From: a virus | DNA length: 58,141 nucleotides | Reading direction: 5' to 3' (one strand) | Virus record (IMG/VR): IMGVR_UViG_3300047472_000456 | Span: 1-58,141 of that record | In this document: positions 32,744 to 39,991 of the stretch, one piece after another | Layout of the letters: every line of letters starts with the position of its first letter | How positions within the stretch are numbered: the stretch's first letter is position 1 | Made by a program: the position numbers and the translations under genes | The notes under the pieces: generated by a model | What the model was told of the DNA's origin: nothing | Database searches by the model: none | What the model saw: the letters and a program-made list of their open reading frames with translations, nothing else

Positions 32744-33144
32744 TGTGCCTTCTTAGGTCCGCCCATCAGGGCGGCGAACGGGTTTTTTGGTGTTTCCTTT
32801 TTCGCAGATACGCGCGAGCGGTCCGCTGGCGTCATGCCGAGAACCGCCAGGGCGGTCCGGATCTGTGCGACCTGGGCAGAGGTCACTTCATCATCAGGCA
32901 GTTTGCGGAACTGGGCTATCAGGCGAGCAGCCAGCTCGACGGCCATCCGATCGGTCGCCTGGAGCACGGTCGCCGGCAGCACGCCAACGATTTCGTTCCA
33001 CGCTGCTTTCTGGTGCGCCTTAAAGTAGGTCGGCGGCGCAGGGTCAAAAACGCCTGCTTCGAAGTCTTCGCGCTTTCGGTCCGGGTTGTGAGCAAATGCT
33101 CCCCGAGCCTCGAGCACCGCCGAGGGGGTTCGGGGCTTGGGCAT
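32740..33144 (-). CDS. terS: Terminase small subunit, P27 family
   Basis: This 134-residue DNA-recognition subunit shows the P27 pattern: an N-terminal basic region, PPTYFKAHQKAAWNEIVGVL, then DRMAVELAARLIAQFRKL and a helical C-terminus (LAVLGMTPADRSRVSAKK). It overlaps TerL by 4 bp. It should recognise the packaging site, which usually lies upstream of the HNH gene. Confidence 0.9.
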   Translation of the reverse strand: MPKPRTPSAVLEARGAFAHNPDRKREDFEAGVFDPAPPTYFKAHQKAAWNEIVGVLPATVLQATDRMAVELAARLIAQFRKLPDDEVTSAQVAQIRTALAVLGMTPADRSRVSAKKETPKNPFAALMGGPKKAH

Positions 33145-33225
33145 AGTCGCTCCGGGTCAAAAGTCTGAATTGGGGATGTAAAAGAAAGACGGACTAGGCG
33201 GTCTAGGGGCCAAAACCCCCAAAGG

Positions 33226-33606
33226 CTAGACCCGCCCTGTCTTTTCAGCAATAGTCTTATCCTTGTGACAACTTTCACAGGCGGCCTGAAGGTTTGCATC
33301 GGCGTCAATACGATCCGACGCCCAGCCGAGCGCGCGAGCATTGGCCTTGCTTACCCTGTGATCGACCTCCCCTGCGATGACGCGGCAGGTGGGCCCTTTG
33401 ATCTGGCATAGACCGGCGTCTCGAGACAGGATGCGCTCACGCGTCTTCTGCCACGCGTAGCCGTAGCCACGCTGTGCGCTAGTCTTGTCGCCGTTGGTGC
33501 GCTCCCAGCCAACTGCCTGCTTCGCATGCTTCTCACAGTAGCCAGGAGCATCGATCAGGGCGCCGCACGCCACCTTCCGGCATATTGCTTTTGGTCGTGC
33601 CGCCAT
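33226..33606 (-). CDS. HNH endonuclease (packaging-associated)
   Basis: This 126-residue HNH nuclease contains an N-terminal Cys-rich segment (AICRKVACGALIDAPGYCEK), the zinc/HNH region (RDAGLCQIKGPTCRVIAGEV then DHRVSK) and NLQAACESCHKDKT. The start at 33606 is set by the TGATG overlap. HNH proteins next to TerS/TerL take part in cohesive-end cleavage in HK97-like phages, which suggests cos packaging here. Confidence 0.9.
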   Translation of the reverse strand: MAARPKAICRKVACGALIDAPGYCEKHAKQAVGWERTNGDKTSAQRGYGYAWQKTRERILSRDAGLCQIKGPTCRVIAGEVDHRVSKANARALGWASDRIDADANLQAACESCHKDKTIAEKTGRV

Positions 33607-33755
33607 CAGTCTGAGCCCAGCCTGATTCCCCTGTCGACGATGGCATCGATCCACTCGTCGCAGAGCTTCTCCGAGAAGCAGCCAAAAGCCATGGCGACGA
33701 CAAGGGCGGGCCTTACCCACCAGGCGATGCGCACCGCGTATTCACCTCTTGCCAT
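33606..33755 (-). CDS. Small hypothetical protein
   Basis: This 49-residue protein (MARGEYAVRIAWWVRPALVV ... KLCDEWIDAIVDRGIRLGSD) has a short hydrophobic stretch that could be a membrane segment, then a helical end. It is tied to both neighbours by TGATG overlaps, a good sign that it is translated. The function is unknown. Confidence 0.6.
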   Translation of the reverse strand: MARGEYAVRIAWWVRPALVVAMAFGCFSEKLCDEWIDAIVDRGIRLGSD

Positions 33756-34060
33756 CAGTGCGCACTCCATGTGTCGTCAACCTCGCCCAAGTCCGGGTAC
33801 CGCGCGACTGGCGTGTCGCCGAACATCTTCTTCAGCTTCTCGCGAACGTTGTCAGGCACGCTGCGCGCCACCTCGACGAACGTCATGCCAGCGACTCCGT
33901 GGCCCTTATGGCGCAAGATCGATTGGGCCTCTTCGCACGTCACCAGGTGCGCGCAGATTCGGTCAAGTCGCGCTTTGTCTGCGACCTTGGCCTCGTGCGC
34001 TCGATCACCGAAAACGGCACGCAGGATCATGTCGCGGTAGATGACTTCAGCATCCTTCAT
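33755..34060 (-). CDS. Hypothetical protein in packaging leader
   Basis: This 101-residue soluble helical protein (KDAEVIYRDMILRAVFGDRA, LVTCEEAQSILRHKGHGVAG, SVPDNVREKLKKMFGDT) sits in a chain of overlapping small genes upstream of HNH. No family is recognised. It ends DDTWSAH at a TGATG junction. Confidence 0.65.
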   Translation of the reverse strand: MKDAEVIYRDMILRAVFGDRAHEAKVADKARLDRICAHLVTCEEAQSILRHKGHGVAGMTFVEVARSVPDNVREKLKKMFGDTPVARYPDLGEVDDTWSAH

Positions 34061-34149
34061 GGGTGCACTCGCTTAACGTCAATGGCGACCTGCTCACGCC
34101 ACACCTGGACCAAGAACCGCAACCAAGTCAGCTCCGACTCGACGCTCAC
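34057..34149 (-). CDS. Tiny peptide gene (30 residues)
   Basis: GTG 34149 forms a GTGA overlap with the upstream membrane protein. The frame then encodes 29 more residues (SVESELTWLRFLVQVWREQV ... AIDVKRVHP) up to a stop that overlaps the next start by two bases. The coupling on both sides is the main evidence. Confidence 0.4.
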   Translation of the reverse strand: MSVESELTWLRFLVQVWREQVAIDVKRVHP

Positions 34150-34361
34150 GATTTATCCCCGAAGCCGGGAACATCTTTGAACTCCGCCTTGGCAAGCCGG
34201 TGAATGAAGCCTGCAACCAAAACAACGACCAGAGTCCAGAGCACTCCGTATGCCCATTCAGGAGCGCTGATACGGTCGAGCAACAACCACATGACGATAG
34301 CGAAGGAGATGGGCGCGCGCGGCGGCAGCGAACTGGCCTTGATCACAACTGCCTTCTTCAT
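34146..34361 (-). CDS. Small membrane protein
   Basis: This 71-residue protein has two hydrophobic helices (PISFAIVMWLLLDRI and WAYGVLWTLVVVLVAGFIH) and a charged C-terminus. GAGG lies five bases before the start. It could be a holin-like protein or a packaging-leader protein. Its position upstream of terminase is unusual for a holin. A terminator lies immediately upstream. Confidence 0.6.
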   Translation of the reverse strand: MKKAVVIKASSLPPRAPISFAIVMWLLLDRISAPEWAYGVLWTLVVVLVAGFIHRLAKAEFKDVPGFGDKS

Positions 34362-34374
34362 ATGGACCTCAAAT

Positions 34375-34409
34375 AAAAAAGCCGCCGGCGCATTGCTGCG
34401 ACAGGCGGC
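34375..34409 (-). terminator. Leftward terminator upstream of the packaging leader
   Basis: A GCCGCC...GGCGGC stem around a 17-nt loop is followed by six T in the leftward direction. It lies just before the start of the membrane protein at 34361. Confidence 0.65.
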
Positions 34410-34500
34410 GAACCAGATCGATCATCTGGGTTTGGAGACTGGGTGTGGCGGCCGGTGCTGGCGGTCCGGCATGCTTATCCCGAAGTTACGCATTCTTTAA

Positions 34501-34615
34501 GCGCATCAGCTAATGCGCATTCACCACACCGCTGACGCCTGCACACTTCTCAGCGATTTCCGAGAAGGCCACTACGCGTCAGGCGTCAGCGGTGTGGTCA
34601 CCGGTTGCGCCGGTG
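34501..34615. repeat. Cluster of three inverted repeats
   Basis: There are three adjacent hairpins. The first is GCGCAT-6-ATGCGC at 34501-34518. The second is a perfect 19-bp inverted repeat (34523-34541 with 34580-34598) whose loop holds an inner CTTCTC-10-GAGAAG stem. The third is CACCGG-5-CCGGTG at 34599-34615. No gene occupies the interval 34410-34625. It may be a packaging site, a structured RNA or a regulatory element. Confidence 0.7.
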
Positions 34616-34625
34616 AGTCGAGTTC

Positions 34626-34763
34626 TTACTTCCGGCGCACACCGTTCAGCGCGGCGACAGTTTCGTCGGCGGCGCGCTTGGTCAGGTGCGATTCGACATC
34701 CTCGAACTTCTTGCTGTCGAACGTCTTCCAGAAGCCGTTGCTCCAGCGTGCTTCGTAGCGCAT
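34626..34763 (-). CDS. Small phage protein (45 residues)
   Basis: This protein starts MRYEARWSNGFWKTFDSKKF and ends VAALNGVRRK. An AAGGAA ribosome-binding site lies seven bases upstream. The compact aromatic/charged composition is like many small phage proteins. No function is recognised. Its stop lies just after the hairpin cluster, on the transcript's 5' side of it. Confidence 0.65.
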   Translation of the reverse strand: MRYEARWSNGFWKTFDSKKFEDVESHLTKRAADETVAALNGVRRK

Positions 34764-34982
34764 GGGAATTCCTTGGGGTAATAGAAGGGGTGCCGCTTAC
34801 AGCGTGCGGCGGCGATGCGCGTCCGAGCAGACGCTCGCCTGTTCTGGCCGATGCCAGGTCAAATTCTATGTGGCCGGGTGCGCCGTCTTCTGGGGCTATC
34901 CGGGCGGGCACTCCGGAACCCATCGGGCGAATCTGATCCCGTGCGCTTGGCGCGCTTCTGAGTAATGACTAGGCTTCGGCCG

Positions 34983-35102
34983 CTATGCCAGGCCGATGCC
35001 CTCGCGCTTGTGGAAGCGCTTCACAGCTTTGGCCAGCCCGATTTTGCCGGCCGCTTTACGCTTGGCCTGGATACGGGCAGCTTGTTGGTGGGTCTTGACC
35101 AT
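34983..35102 (-). CDS. Very basic small protein (39 residues)
   Basis: ATG 35102 is preceded by GGAG at five bases. The protein (MVKTHQQAARIQAKRKAAGK ... IGLAKAVKRFHKREGIGLA) is strongly basic and helical, so it likely binds nucleic acid. It is the first leftward gene after the two terminators at 35.1-35.2 kb. Confidence 0.55.
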   Translation of the reverse strand: MVKTHQQAARIQAKRKAAGKIGLAKAVKRFHKREGIGLA

Positions 35103-35114
35103 GCTTTCTCCGGA

Positions 35115-35149
35115 AATAAGAAAGCCCGCTGGCCTTTCGGCGCGGGCTT
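35115..35149 (-). terminator. Leftward terminator
   Basis: The stem AAGCCCGC / GCGGGCTT with an inner GCC-GAAA-GGC is followed by TTTCTTATTT on the leftward strand. It precedes the first gene of the late leader. Confidence 0.65.
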
Positions 35150-35190
35150 GGATGCGCCCAGTGCTATCTGCAAAGTGGCGCGTAAACGAC

Positions 35191-35217
35191 AAAGCCCGCC
35201 GAGGTGGCGGGCCTTTT
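35191..35217. terminator. Bidirectional terminator
   Basis: GCCCGCC-GAGGT-GGCGGGC is flanked by AAA on the left and TTTTCTC on the right. It can act on transcription from either side. Confidence 0.65.
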
Positions 35218-35453
35218 CTCTGGTCGAGCGCCGGCTTTACTGCGGGCCGGGTACTCGACTGCCTCGGGTGACGTTGGCGCCAAAGCGCGCATTACGTGGA
35301 TCGAGGGATATGTGAAGACTGAAGTTTACGCCGGTTTTTCCGGGCGCGCAATACTGTTGTGCTGGTGTGCGCAAAACGTTTCATGCCGGCCTTGAAATAT
35401 CCACATTGATACTCATGTGACAACGACCAATACCAACCATTGAAGGAGCCCGT

Positions 35454-35657
35454 ATGAGCACAGCACTCTTCATTAACGAGAAAACTGCAGGCTTTACCGT
35501 TGAGCCCGCCCACACCACCACGCCGCTGCACACTGCAAACACGCAAGCGGAAGCAATCGCGTGGGCCAAGAAGAATTATCCCGACGCCCCGCTCCACGTC
35601 GCTCGAGTGCGCGACCTTGGCGATAAGCGAGTGCCGGACCACTGGCGCAAAGCTTGA
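35454..35657 (+). CDS. Small rightward hypothetical protein
   Basis: This 67-residue protein begins MSTALFINEKTAGFTVEPAH and has AAGGAG five bases upstream, a strong initiation context. The sequence ends RVPDHWRKA. It lies between the late-leader terminators and the zinc-finger gene, on the opposite strand. No family is known to me. Confidence 0.6.
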   Translation: MSTALFINEKTAGFTVEPAHTTTPLHTANTQAEAIAWAKKNYPDAPLHVARVRDLGDKRVPDHWRKA

Positions 35658-35676
35658 GCTCCGCGCGACGCCGATT

Positions 35677-36222
35677 TTAAGCCGCTTTTCTGAGTTTGGC
35701 GCCGGCCCGCGCGCTGTGCGATTGGTAAAGCCCTTCCAGCTCGCTCACCATGTCGGCGACTTTCTCGCGCTCGACTGCGCCGCCCTGAATCGGCTCCAGG
35801 CCAGTGCCGCTGCAGTGCGTGCATGCGCGAGCGTGCGCGATCTTCGTGCCGTGGCATTCCTCGCATTGACCAGCCAGCCAGTGCGCAAGCGACACGCGGG
35901 CGATCTTCGCGTACATCGAGTGCGCCGCCTTGATGTCCCATTCGTGCTTGATCTTGAGCCACTGGCGTGCCAAGCCCCTTTCGATCACCGCTTTCGTCCA
36001 GGCCCGCAGCAGCACTGCCAGGCTGTGATTGCCGGCTTCGAACGTCTTGTGCGGGACCCCATCGGCGAACTTGGCGCGCGCGAGCAGCGAACCGAAGACG
36101 GCGCCCGATCCACCGGAAAGATCCGCCAGCGCGGCAGCGGCGAGCGCCTCCGTCTGCCGGTGCTGCTCGTCGTCGCGCAGGTCGGACGTGTTGAGTGATT
36201 GAAGGTACTTGTCGACGAACAT
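35677..36222 (-). CDS. Zinc-finger protein, possible Q-like antiterminator
   Basis: This 181-residue protein has a helical N-terminal region and a DnaJ-like zinc knuckle (CEECHGTKIAHARACTHCSG then TG, residues about 119-140). A C-terminal helix follows (ADMVSELEGLYQSHSARAGA). Lambdoid antitermination proteins of the PF03589 type contain a similar CxxCxG pair. The gene is the last leftward gene before two terminators and the late leader, which is where Q lies in lambdoid phages. The Q assignment is inference. Confidence 0.5.
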   Translation of the reverse strand: MFVDKYLQSLNTSDLRDDEQHRQTEALAAAALADLSGGSGAVFGSLLARAKFADGVPHKTFEAGNHSLAVLLRAWTKAVIERGLARQWLKIKHEWDIKAAHSMYAKIARVSLAHWLAGQCEECHGTKIAHARACTHCSGTGLEPIQGGAVEREKVADMVSELEGLYQSHSARAGAKLRKAA

Positions 36223-36352
36223 TGCTTGCTCCCGTAATGGATGAGCAAGCGTAGCAAATGAAGATCGATATTCGTGCGTGTCCGCAATTTTCCAAATGAC
36301 AAGATGTTGTAGACTGTCCGCACATTATCTAATAAACGAGCGGTCCTTCTGT

Positions 36353-37021
36353 ATGAATGAGTTTGCACTCACCCTTCTCGCGTCAGCAGCGACGAGCGCA
36401 GCCCTAACAGGTTTCGTCGTATGGCTAACGAAGTCATGGATCTCAGAACGGCTGAAAAACGCTATCAAACACGAATACGACCAGAAGCTAGAAACCCATA
36501 AGGCGCAGTTGAAGGCCCAATCGGATGTTGAGACTGAGCGCCTGAAAGCGCAGCTCAATATCGCGGCTGCCGAGCATGAGGTCAGATTCTCAGGGCTGCA
36601 CGGCAAGCGGGCCGAAATGATCGCCGAGGTCTACGAAAAACTTGTGCAAGCACACTGGGACGCATCCAGCTTTGTATCGCCTATTGAATACGCCAACGAG
36701 CCGAGCAAAGAGGAAAAATATGCTACGGCCATGAAATCAATGGCAGAGTTCTTCAAATATTACGATAAGCGCCGGATCTACCTCCCCCAGTCACTCTGCG
36801 ATCAGCTGGAGGGCTGCGTAACGGAGATGCGCTCCAAGGCGGCGCGCTTCGGCGCCTATCTGCGACACGAACGAGGTGGGCTTTCGGCCCACCTCCCCCA
36901 GCAAAGGTCGGATGCTTGGGATAAGGCCTGGGAGTATTTTGACAAGGAGTTTCCGGTCACAAGAGCAGCGCTCGAAAAAGAACTGCGAGCCCTTCTTGGC
37001 GATACTGGCGCGAACCCATAA
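36353..37021 (+). CDS. Membrane-anchored coiled-coil protein (moron)
   Basis: This 222-residue protein has an N-terminal membrane helix (LTLLASAATSAALTGFVVWL), then a coiled coil with the recurring hypothetical-protein signature LKNAIKHEYDQKLETHKAQL and KAQLNIAAAEHEVRFSGLHG. The helical C-terminal part (AEFFKYYDKRRIYLPQSL) is soluble. The ATG at 36353 is chosen because the membrane helix starts there. It is transcribed against the surrounding genes, as expected for lysogenic cargo. Its function is unknown. Confidence 0.7.
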   Translation: MNEFALTLLASAATSAALTGFVVWLTKSWISERLKNAIKHEYDQKLETHKAQLKAQSDVETERLKAQLNIAAAEHEVRFSGLHGKRAEMIAEVYEKLVQAHWDASSFVSPIEYANEPSKEEKYATAMKSMAEFFKYYDKRRIYLPQSLCDQLEGCVTEMRSKAARFGAYLRHERGGLSAHLPQQRSDAWDKAWEYFDKEFPVTRAALEKELRALLGDTGANP

Positions 37022-37038
37022 AGTAACTCTCTACCACC

Positions 37039-37644
37039 TCAAGTGCGCGCCCTCATGATCTCCCGGTAGAGAATCGCCCACTCATTTCTGCGGAAGTTCG
37101 CCTTCGAGTTACAGGCCGAACACAGACAAATCAGATTGCCCGGGCGGCAGTCTGTCTTGTCGTAATTAATGTGATGAGTTGTCAGGCGCCTGTCCTGACC
37201 AGCGCAATAAGGGCTCTGACACTTATGCCCATCTCGCTCTATGATTCCTCTGCTGATGTCACGGAAGTTCCATGGATAGGGCAATCTGGATACGCCGCCT
37301 GCCCAGCTCGGATTTTTCTCGCCTCTTGACATGAGTGAGCGTCGCTTGTGCGAACAGTTCCTCGAACAGCAATGGTGACGTTTGGCATGGGCGGATGGCA
37401 CGAAATAGGGCGAGCCGCAGACTTCACATAACTGCTCGACCATACGTCGCTCCGCCGGTGGAACCCTGCAAAGGCCACGCTGCGACACTCCAACGCATTT
37501 CAATGAGCAGAACCGCGACGCACCGTGCACAGGCTTAACGCGATAGCTTTTCCCGCAAATCGCGCAAACCTTATCTATTAGCCCGCCCTTCCATTTGGGA
37601 TTGTTGGCCCCGCTCACGTCTAGGCCGGCTGCGTTACGCGGCAT
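37039..37644 (-). CDS. HNH homing-type endonuclease
   Basis: This protein of about 201 residues carries two zinc-finger-like repeats (VCAICGKSYRVKPVHGASRF and LCEVCGSPYFVPSAHAKRHH), NPSWAGG-type NUMOD segments, and an HNH nuclease (GHKCQSPYCAGQDRRLTTHH then INYDKTDCRPGNLICLC). The start at 37644 follows GAGG and overlaps the 3' end of the DUF1064-like gene by 11 bp. Free-standing homing nucleases spread between phages. This one probably inserted after the nuclease gene. Confidence 0.8.
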   Translation of the reverse strand: MPRNAAGLDVSGANNPKWKGGLIDKVCAICGKSYRVKPVHGASRFCSLKCVGVSQRGLCRVPPAERRMVEQLCEVCGSPYFVPSAHAKRHHCCSRNCSHKRRSLMSRGEKNPSWAGGVSRLPYPWNFRDISRGIIERDGHKCQSPYCAGQDRRLTTHHINYDKTDCRPGNLICLCSACNSKANFRRNEWAILYREIMRART

Positions 37645-37996
37645 TGCCAACCTCATCGATTCGCCACCCGCCACCATCTTTTTTAGGCCTGACGCGAATC
37701 ACGATGAATCGCATCGGGTACAAGTCGGCCGCGACCTTAATCTTCACGTGTGCATCCTCTTGCATGAAGCCTTTCACCTCGTGCATTTCCAAGGCCCCGT
37801 TGGACAGCATTACCGCGAAGTCCGGCGTATAGAACGTGTTGTCGGCGAGCCGCAGCTTGATCCCTTCGAACTTGAACCAAGCCACCTCGCCGGCTGTGCG
37901 CCGTTGGTCGAGCGTGGCAGCATAGGCGGTCTCGGTCTTGTTCATGGCGCCGACCTTGAGCCGGCCCAGCGCCTGAAGCGCTCGCTGTTGCGTCAT
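37634..37996 (-). CDS. DUF1064-family phage nuclease-like protein
   Basis: This 120-residue protein matches DUF1064: MNKTETAYAATLDQRRTAGE, VAWFKFEGIKLRLADNTFYT, PDFAVMLSNGALEMHEVKGF. The PDF...E-x-K core is the catalytic signature of PD-(D/E)xK nucleases. It overlaps the upstream gene by 4 bp. It likely takes part in recombination or junction processing. Confidence 0.85.
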   Translation of the reverse strand: MTQQRALQALGRLKVGAMNKTETAYAATLDQRRTAGEVAWFKFEGIKLRLADNTFYTPDFAVMLSNGALEMHEVKGFMQEDAHVKIKVAADLYPMRFIVIRVRPKKDGGGWRIDEVGNAA

Positions 37997-38334
37997 CGGG
38001 AGATCTCCAGCTTCATGATCACAGCGTCAACGATGACCCGGCGTGCCGCGTCGCCGGCGCTCTCGCCATCGCCAAACTGGCGCGCAGCCGCCAAGCCCGA
38101 TCCGAGATCTGCTGTCATCCACGCCGCACCAGGGCGGAAAGCGTGAAGGTGCTCGACCATGAGCGGCCCGCAGTCACGCCAGTCTCCGGACCAATTAGGC
38201 ACCTTCGCCTGACCGCGGCAGGACGACTCGCCGGCCGGCGGCGTACCGAGCAGCGCGCCGCCGACGTCGAAGATGTTCGTCCAGCCCAGCAGCTGCGCCA
38301 GGCGGCGATTTGAATCTAACCCTGCTCCTTGCAT
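37993..38334 (-). CDS. Hypothetical protein, ABA-sandwich-like
   Basis: This 113-residue protein begins MQGAGLDSNRRLAQLLGWTN and contains GDWRDCGPLMVEHLHAFRPG and a C-terminal helix. The layout recalls small phage ABA-sandwich proteins that begin with a short helix plus LGW. This is a weak family suggestion. It overlaps both neighbours. Confidence 0.55.
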   Translation of the reverse strand: MQGAGLDSNRRLAQLLGWTNIFDVGGALLGTPPAGESSCRGQAKVPNWSGDWRDCGPLMVEHLHAFRPGAAWMTADLGSGLAAARQFGDGESAGDAARRVIVDAVIMKLEISR

Positions 38335-38579
38335 GTCGCTCCTTCGGCTTTTGCCTTCTGTTGTTCGATCCACTTCTCACGCGCCGCGCGCCTATCCGGA
38401 TCCCGGTCACGCTCGAACCAGATGCACGCCCGCGTGTTCCAGGCAACGAACGGGTCGCGCAGCGGGGTCGAGCTGTCGTCGTATCCAGTGCACCGGCCCT
38501 TCCCTGCTGCCCACTGCTCGCGGGCGCCTTTTCCTGTCAGGTTCTGACACTGGGCGCAGATGTCTTCGCTCTGACGCAT
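38316..38579 (-). CDS. Cys-containing small phage protein
   Basis: This 87-residue protein has four Cys in a possible zinc pattern (ICAQCQNL, GKGRCTGYDD, NTRACIWFERD) and a charged Lys/Arg/Glu-rich end. Similar small proteins occur in early regions of betaproteobacterial phages. The function is unknown. Confidence 0.6.
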   Translation of the reverse strand: MRQSEDICAQCQNLTGKGAREQWAAGKGRCTGYDDSSTPLRDPFVAWNTRACIWFERDRDPDRRAAREKWIEQQKAKAEGATCKEQG

Positions 38580-39284
38580 CTACGCAGCCCTCGCCGGCAG
38601 GACTACCTTGCGCACCAGGTCTTTCAGCGATCCCATACCTTCGGGCTTACGCGCCGGCAGCGCGGCGGGCGGCGGCGCCAGGGTCGGGCGAGCCACCGGT
38701 GGTGAGGCAGGCGACGCGGTAGTGACCTTCGGCTCGTTCGCGGGGTCGAGTAACGCCTCGATGCGGGCTTTGAACTGGCCCATGTACTCACCGGAGCGCG
38801 GGGCGATACCCAACTCACGGCCCTTCGCGAGGATCGTCTCGTCGGTTGCCCACCAGTTCCCGGACGACTTCTTGGGCTGCGCCGCAGTTTCGCGCTGAAT
38901 CCACAGGCCGTCCCAGTGCTCGCGCAGTTTCGACGGGCAGCGAACGTTGGCGCGCCAGAAGTTGTGCGCCTGCGCCCACTGGAACAGCTCGCAGATCTCG
39001 CGCCGGCTGCGGCCGTCCCGCTGACGCATCAGGCGAATATCCGTCGCCCAGGCCGTGAAAGTCGGCTCCTTCGCCTTCGGCATGGTTTTCAGCAGCACGG
39101 CGAACAGCCAGCGTGCGCACTTTTCATCCTCGGCGGCTTCCGCATCTTGCTCTGGCGTGGCGCGCGACTTGCGTGGCTTCGGCGCCCGGTCGGCGGCATC
39201 CAGTAGCTCGAGCAGCTGGGCCGAGTCCACCAGCACCGCCGGCGCCGTCATGGCTGCCTGGCGGAGAGCTTCGCGGCTAAGCAT
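38580..39284 (-). CDS. Phage replication initiator-like protein
   Basis: This 234-residue protein starts at ATG 39284, which overlaps the antirepressor gene by 8 bp. Residues about 70-130 (WATDIRLMRQRDGRSRREIC, ELFQWAQAHNFWRANVRCPS, KLREHWDGL) match the C-terminal region of phage replication O-like/DnaD-associated proteins. The C-terminal quarter is Pro/Ala-rich. No helicase loader is evident nearby, so the phage may load host DnaB through this protein. That is inference. Confidence 0.6.
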   Translation of the reverse strand: MLSREALRQAAMTAPAVLVDSAQLLELLDAADRAPKPRKSRATPEQDAEAAEDEKCARWLFAVLLKTMPKAKEPTFTAWATDIRLMRQRDGRSRREICELFQWAQAHNFWRANVRCPSKLREHWDGLWIQRETAAQPKKSSGNWWATDETILAKGRELGIAPRSGEYMGQFKARIEALLDPANEPKVTTASPASPPVARPTLAPPPAALPARKPEGMGSLKDLVRKVVLPARAA

Positions 39285-39978
39285 TGGCGCCTCCCGCGAT
39301 GTTCGCGTACCGCTTCGCCAGGAATACTTGGCCGGCACCGGTCACCATTGTGGTGAAGGTCGGATGCGTCTCACCCTTACTATTGGTGTACGGATGTTGC
39401 TCTACCACGGTGAAGTATTCGCGGTCGATGTATTTTTGATACGGCAGGTTGTTTTCCAGCAGGATGCCATCGGCGCGCAGGCGCTTGAAGAACCTGTTCT
39501 GGCCGAATCCCAGCGCCTTGGCGACCTTTCCGATGTGGCAGGCGCCTTCGATCTTGCGGACCGCCTCTGCGAACGCGACCTTCGGTGCGTCGGTGGCGAT
39601 TTTGCTTTCCAGGCCGAGGCGCTCGGTTTCCGTGCGCAGCAGAAGCTCGATCACCTCTAGCCGGGACATCTCGACAATCGGGCGCGCTACGGCGTTCTCC
39701 AACTCCATCCAGCGGTCGACGATGCGGCCAGTGAACTCCGGTGACAGCCTGGCGACCAGAACGAGCGAATCACGCTTCGTTAGCCGGTGCTCCGGGTACT
39801 CGACGCCGTTTTGTTCGTGGCGATAACGGGTCTCCACAGATTGTGTAACCCCCTGCTCGACCAGTTCGCGGGCGGTGCGCAGCACCTGGTCATGGCGTCG
39901 CCCTGTCAGCTCAGCGACCTCGCGGCTAGACATCGTCTGCTCGGCGCCGGTGTTTTGCAAATTCAGCATGCTTCCCAT
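39277..39978 (-). CDS. Rha/KilAC-type antirepressor
   Basis: This 233-residue protein combines an N-terminal Rha domain (MSSREVAELTGRRHDQVLRT, then YRHEQNGVEYPEHRLTKRDS, LVLVARLSPEF) with a C-terminal KilAC-like domain (KIEGACHIGKVAKALGFGQN, RFFKRLRADGILLENNLPYQ). Such proteins antagonise phage repressors or block host functions when expressed. ATG 39978 follows AAGGA at six bases. Confidence 0.85.
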   Translation of the reverse strand: MGSMLNLQNTGAEQTMSSREVAELTGRRHDQVLRTARELVEQGVTQSVETRYRHEQNGVEYPEHRLTKRDSLVLVARLSPEFTGRIVDRWMELENAVARPIVEMSRLEVIELLLRTETERLGLESKIATDAPKVAFAEAVRKIEGACHIGKVAKALGFGQNRFFKRLRADGILLENNLPYQKYIDREYFTVVEQHPYTNSKGETHPTFTTMVTGAGQVFLAKRYANIAGGANA

Positions 39979-39991
39979 GTTGGATCCTTTC

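Noticed and set aside
34579-34923. A 114-codon minus-strand frame across the hairpin cluster
   Set aside because: It overlaps the better-supported 45-residue gene in another frame and is Arg/Pro-rich. A short conserved N-terminus cannot be fully excluded.
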